Part shown: positions 62,480 to 64,000 of the stretch, one piece after another
Numbering within the stretch: the stretch's first letter is position 1
How the letters are laid out: the number at the start of each line of letters is the position of its first letter
Assembly (NCBI RefSeq): GCF_000368025.1
Contig: NZ_KB849211.1
Coordinates: 405,155-469,154, forward strand
DNA length: 64,000 nt
Reading direction: 5' to 3'
Source: Acinetobacter parvus DSM 16617 = CIP 108168
GTDB lineage: Bacteria; Pseudomonadota; Gammaproteobacteria; Pseudomonadales; Moraxellaceae
Notes under the pieces: generated by a model
Database searches by the model: none
The model's input: the letters and a program-made list of their open reading frames with translations, nothing else
What the model was told of the DNA's origin: nothing
Program-made: the position numbers and the translations under genes

Positions 62480-62959
62480 ATGAAAATTCGTATTCTCACC
62501 ATTGGTCAAAAAATGCCTGCCTGGGTACTCACTGGCTTTGAAGATTACTTCAAACGTATCCAGCCCTTTGTACAGACTCAGGTGATTGAGCTGCCTATGG
62601 CGAAACGTGGAAAAAATGACTCTGAGGCAGATATCCTAAAATACTGTCAAATTGAGGGTGAAAGTATTTTGAATGCCCTCAAGCCAAATGAGACATTGAT
62701 CGCTTTAGAAGTCGGCGGGCGCGAACTCAGCACTGAAAAGCTGGCAGACACCATGAAGCAATGGATGCTAGAGGGCAATGACATCGCACTTGCCATTGGT
62801 GGCCCAGATGGCCATTCCGAAGCGGTACGTCAGGCAGCGGCCTGGCACTGGTCATTGTCCAAGCTCACCATGCCCCATCCCATGGTGCGTATCTTGCTTA
62901 TTGAACAACTGTATCGTGCGATGAGCATTAACCATAACCATCCTTATCATCGGGCATAG
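62480..62959 (+). CDS. rlmH: 23S rRNA pseudouridine-1915 N3-methyltransferase RlmH
   Basis: SPOUT-fold methyltransferase acting on the assembled 70S ribosome. At 159 residues it matches the family. Motifs: RILTIGQKMPAWVLTGFEDY, LIALEVGGRELST, LAIGGPDGHS of the SAM knot and KLTMPHPMVRILLIEQLYRAMSI with the NHPYHR end. Confidence 0.95.
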   Translation: MKIRILTIGQKMPAWVLTGFEDYFKRIQPFVQTQVIELPMAKRGKNDSEADILKYCQIEGESILNALKPNETLIALEVGGRELSTEKLADTMKQWMLEGNDIALAIGGPDGHSEAVRQAAAWHWSLSKLTMPHPMVRILLIEQLYRAMSINHNHPYHRA

Positions 62960-63065
62960 CGCTATACTTGTTCTGATTTTAGAACAATATGTTGAAGTTT
63001 AACTACTGTCATTCCTTTAAAGAATTTGTCACGATAATCAGGTCTCTCCAATCAGGTGCGCTGTT

Positions 63066-63839
63066 ATGAACTTGCAAACTTTACCAGGGTTATTTATCTC
63101 TCATGGTTCGCCAATGCTCGCACTTGATCCTGAGCAGGTTGGTCCTGCCCTATATCGCCTAAGCAGCAATCTGCCAAAGCCCAAGGCCATTGTGGTGATG
63201 TCAGCGCATTGGGAAAGTCAGGCGCTGGAAGTCAGCACCTCCACTCGACCACAAACCTGGCACGACTTTCGCGGCTTCCCACCTGAACTGTATCAGATTC
63301 ATTACCCTGCGGCAGGCGCGCCAAAGTTGGCCGAGGAAATACTGAGTTTATTTGCAGAAGCAGATATTGCGGCCCACGCAAACAGCACCCGTCCACGCGA
63401 TCACGGCGTATGGATGCCGTTGTTACATATGTATCCAGAGGCAGATATTCCTGTGATTGAAATTTCCCTGCCAATTCACATGAATGCGGATGAAATTTAC
63501 AAAATCGGGCAAACGCTTGCACCATTACGTGATCAACAAATCCTGTTGATTGGTTCAGGCAGTATCACCCACAATCTGGCTGAGCTATCATGGCACAACC
63601 CTACAGATGTGCCGATCTGGGCCAGTACATTCAGAAATGCAGTGGTGAGCAAATTGACCCACCAGAACTATGATGCGGTGCTGGATTGGCCATCATTACC
63701 CTATGTCCAGCGCAACCATCCCACACTTGAACATTTTGCCCCACTGTTTTTTGCGATGGGGACAGGTCATCGTTTTACGATCGTACATAGCAGTTTTTCA
63801 ATGGGTTCACTGGGCATGGATATTTATCGGTTTGATTAA
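63066..63839 (+). CDS. DODA-type extradiol ring-opening dioxygenase (YgiD-like)
   Basis: A 257-residue non-haem metal dioxygenase of the LigB superfamily. It has metal-ligand His residues in LFISHGSPMLALDP, VVMSAHWESQALEV and RDHGVWMPLLHMYPE, and HNLAELSWHNP. Family members cleave catechol-type rings such as DOPA at the 4,5 position; the substrate here is unknown. It is transcribed alone. The 161 bases after it to the window end are AT-rich with no gene visible. Confidence 0.9.
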   Translation: MNLQTLPGLFISHGSPMLALDPEQVGPALYRLSSNLPKPKAIVVMSAHWESQALEVSTSTRPQTWHDFRGFPPELYQIHYPAAGAPKLAEEILSLFAEADIAAHANSTRPRDHGVWMPLLHMYPEADIPVIEISLPIHMNADEIYKIGQTLAPLRDQQILLIGSGSITHNLAELSWHNPTDVPIWASTFRNAVVSKLTHQNYDAVLDWPSLPYVQRNHPTLEHFAPLFFAMGTGHRFTIVHSSFSMGSLGMDIYRFD

Positions 63840-64000
63840 AATTTCATATCGTAAAAAGGGACGGTCATCATCGTCCCATCCATAAGGCCATAATTGCTGG
63901 AATATTACAAATAAATACATTTAGCAAACTGAATACCTAAACGTACTACATGCTCTTTTTTAAGAATACTTTAAGCTTAACACTGTTATTTATTTACTGT

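Overview
The window looks like the chromosome of an Acinetobacter species. The evidence is the AT-rich base composition, an RNase HI-DnaQ fusion gene, the trpGDC and zapA-6S RNA-fau gene orders, a FimL-type protein and an ISAba11-like insertion sequence. Most of it is ordinary core chromosome with short operons on both strands. Three places are accessory.

1-2.2 kb, left accessory edge: the end of an IS3-family element abuts a truncated HerA gene, which lies downstream of an intact-looking SIR2-family gene. I read this as an anti-phage SIR2-HerA module broken by the insertion. A short nuclease-like gene fragment follows.

2.2-45.1 kb, core: a lipoprotein hydrolase; ubiA and ubiC; glnA with a sigma-54 promoter and NtrC-like sites; trpG-trpD-trpC-smr; folE; hemE; an L,D-transpeptidase; a GGDEF protein; pyrC-rnt and tRNA-Glu; a haem-oxygenase-fold protein; an old-yellow-enzyme relative; mltD (eight LysM repeats) followed by a yejABEF-like peptide importer; rnhA-dnaQ; fimL-nudC; the dolP-yraN-lpoA group divergent from rsmI; a SutA-like protein; ubiI-ubiH-pepP-ygfB; a coiled-coil protein, zapA and 6S RNA. 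Two copies of a self-complementary element of about 266 bp with terminal inverted repeats sit at 13.7 kb and 41.5 kb.

45.2-58.9 kb, main island: between 6S RNA and fau, which I expect to be neighbours, lie an IS30 remnant, a MarR regulator, a 106-bp element with perfect 16-bp inverted ends, an ISAba11-like end fragment, a tightly coupled five-gene operon and a complete ISAba11-like copy. Transcribed leftwards, the operon encodes a DUF4132 HEAT-repeat protein, a MoxR-type AAA+ ATPase, a DUF5682 protein, a VWA/MIDAS protein and a SWIM zinc-finger protein. It resembles the uncharacterised E. coli yehI-L-M-P-Q group and is the best candidate here for an undescribed system.

59.0-64 kb, core: fau, lon, a predicted small RNA with its own promoter and terminator, rlmH and a DODA-type dioxygenase.
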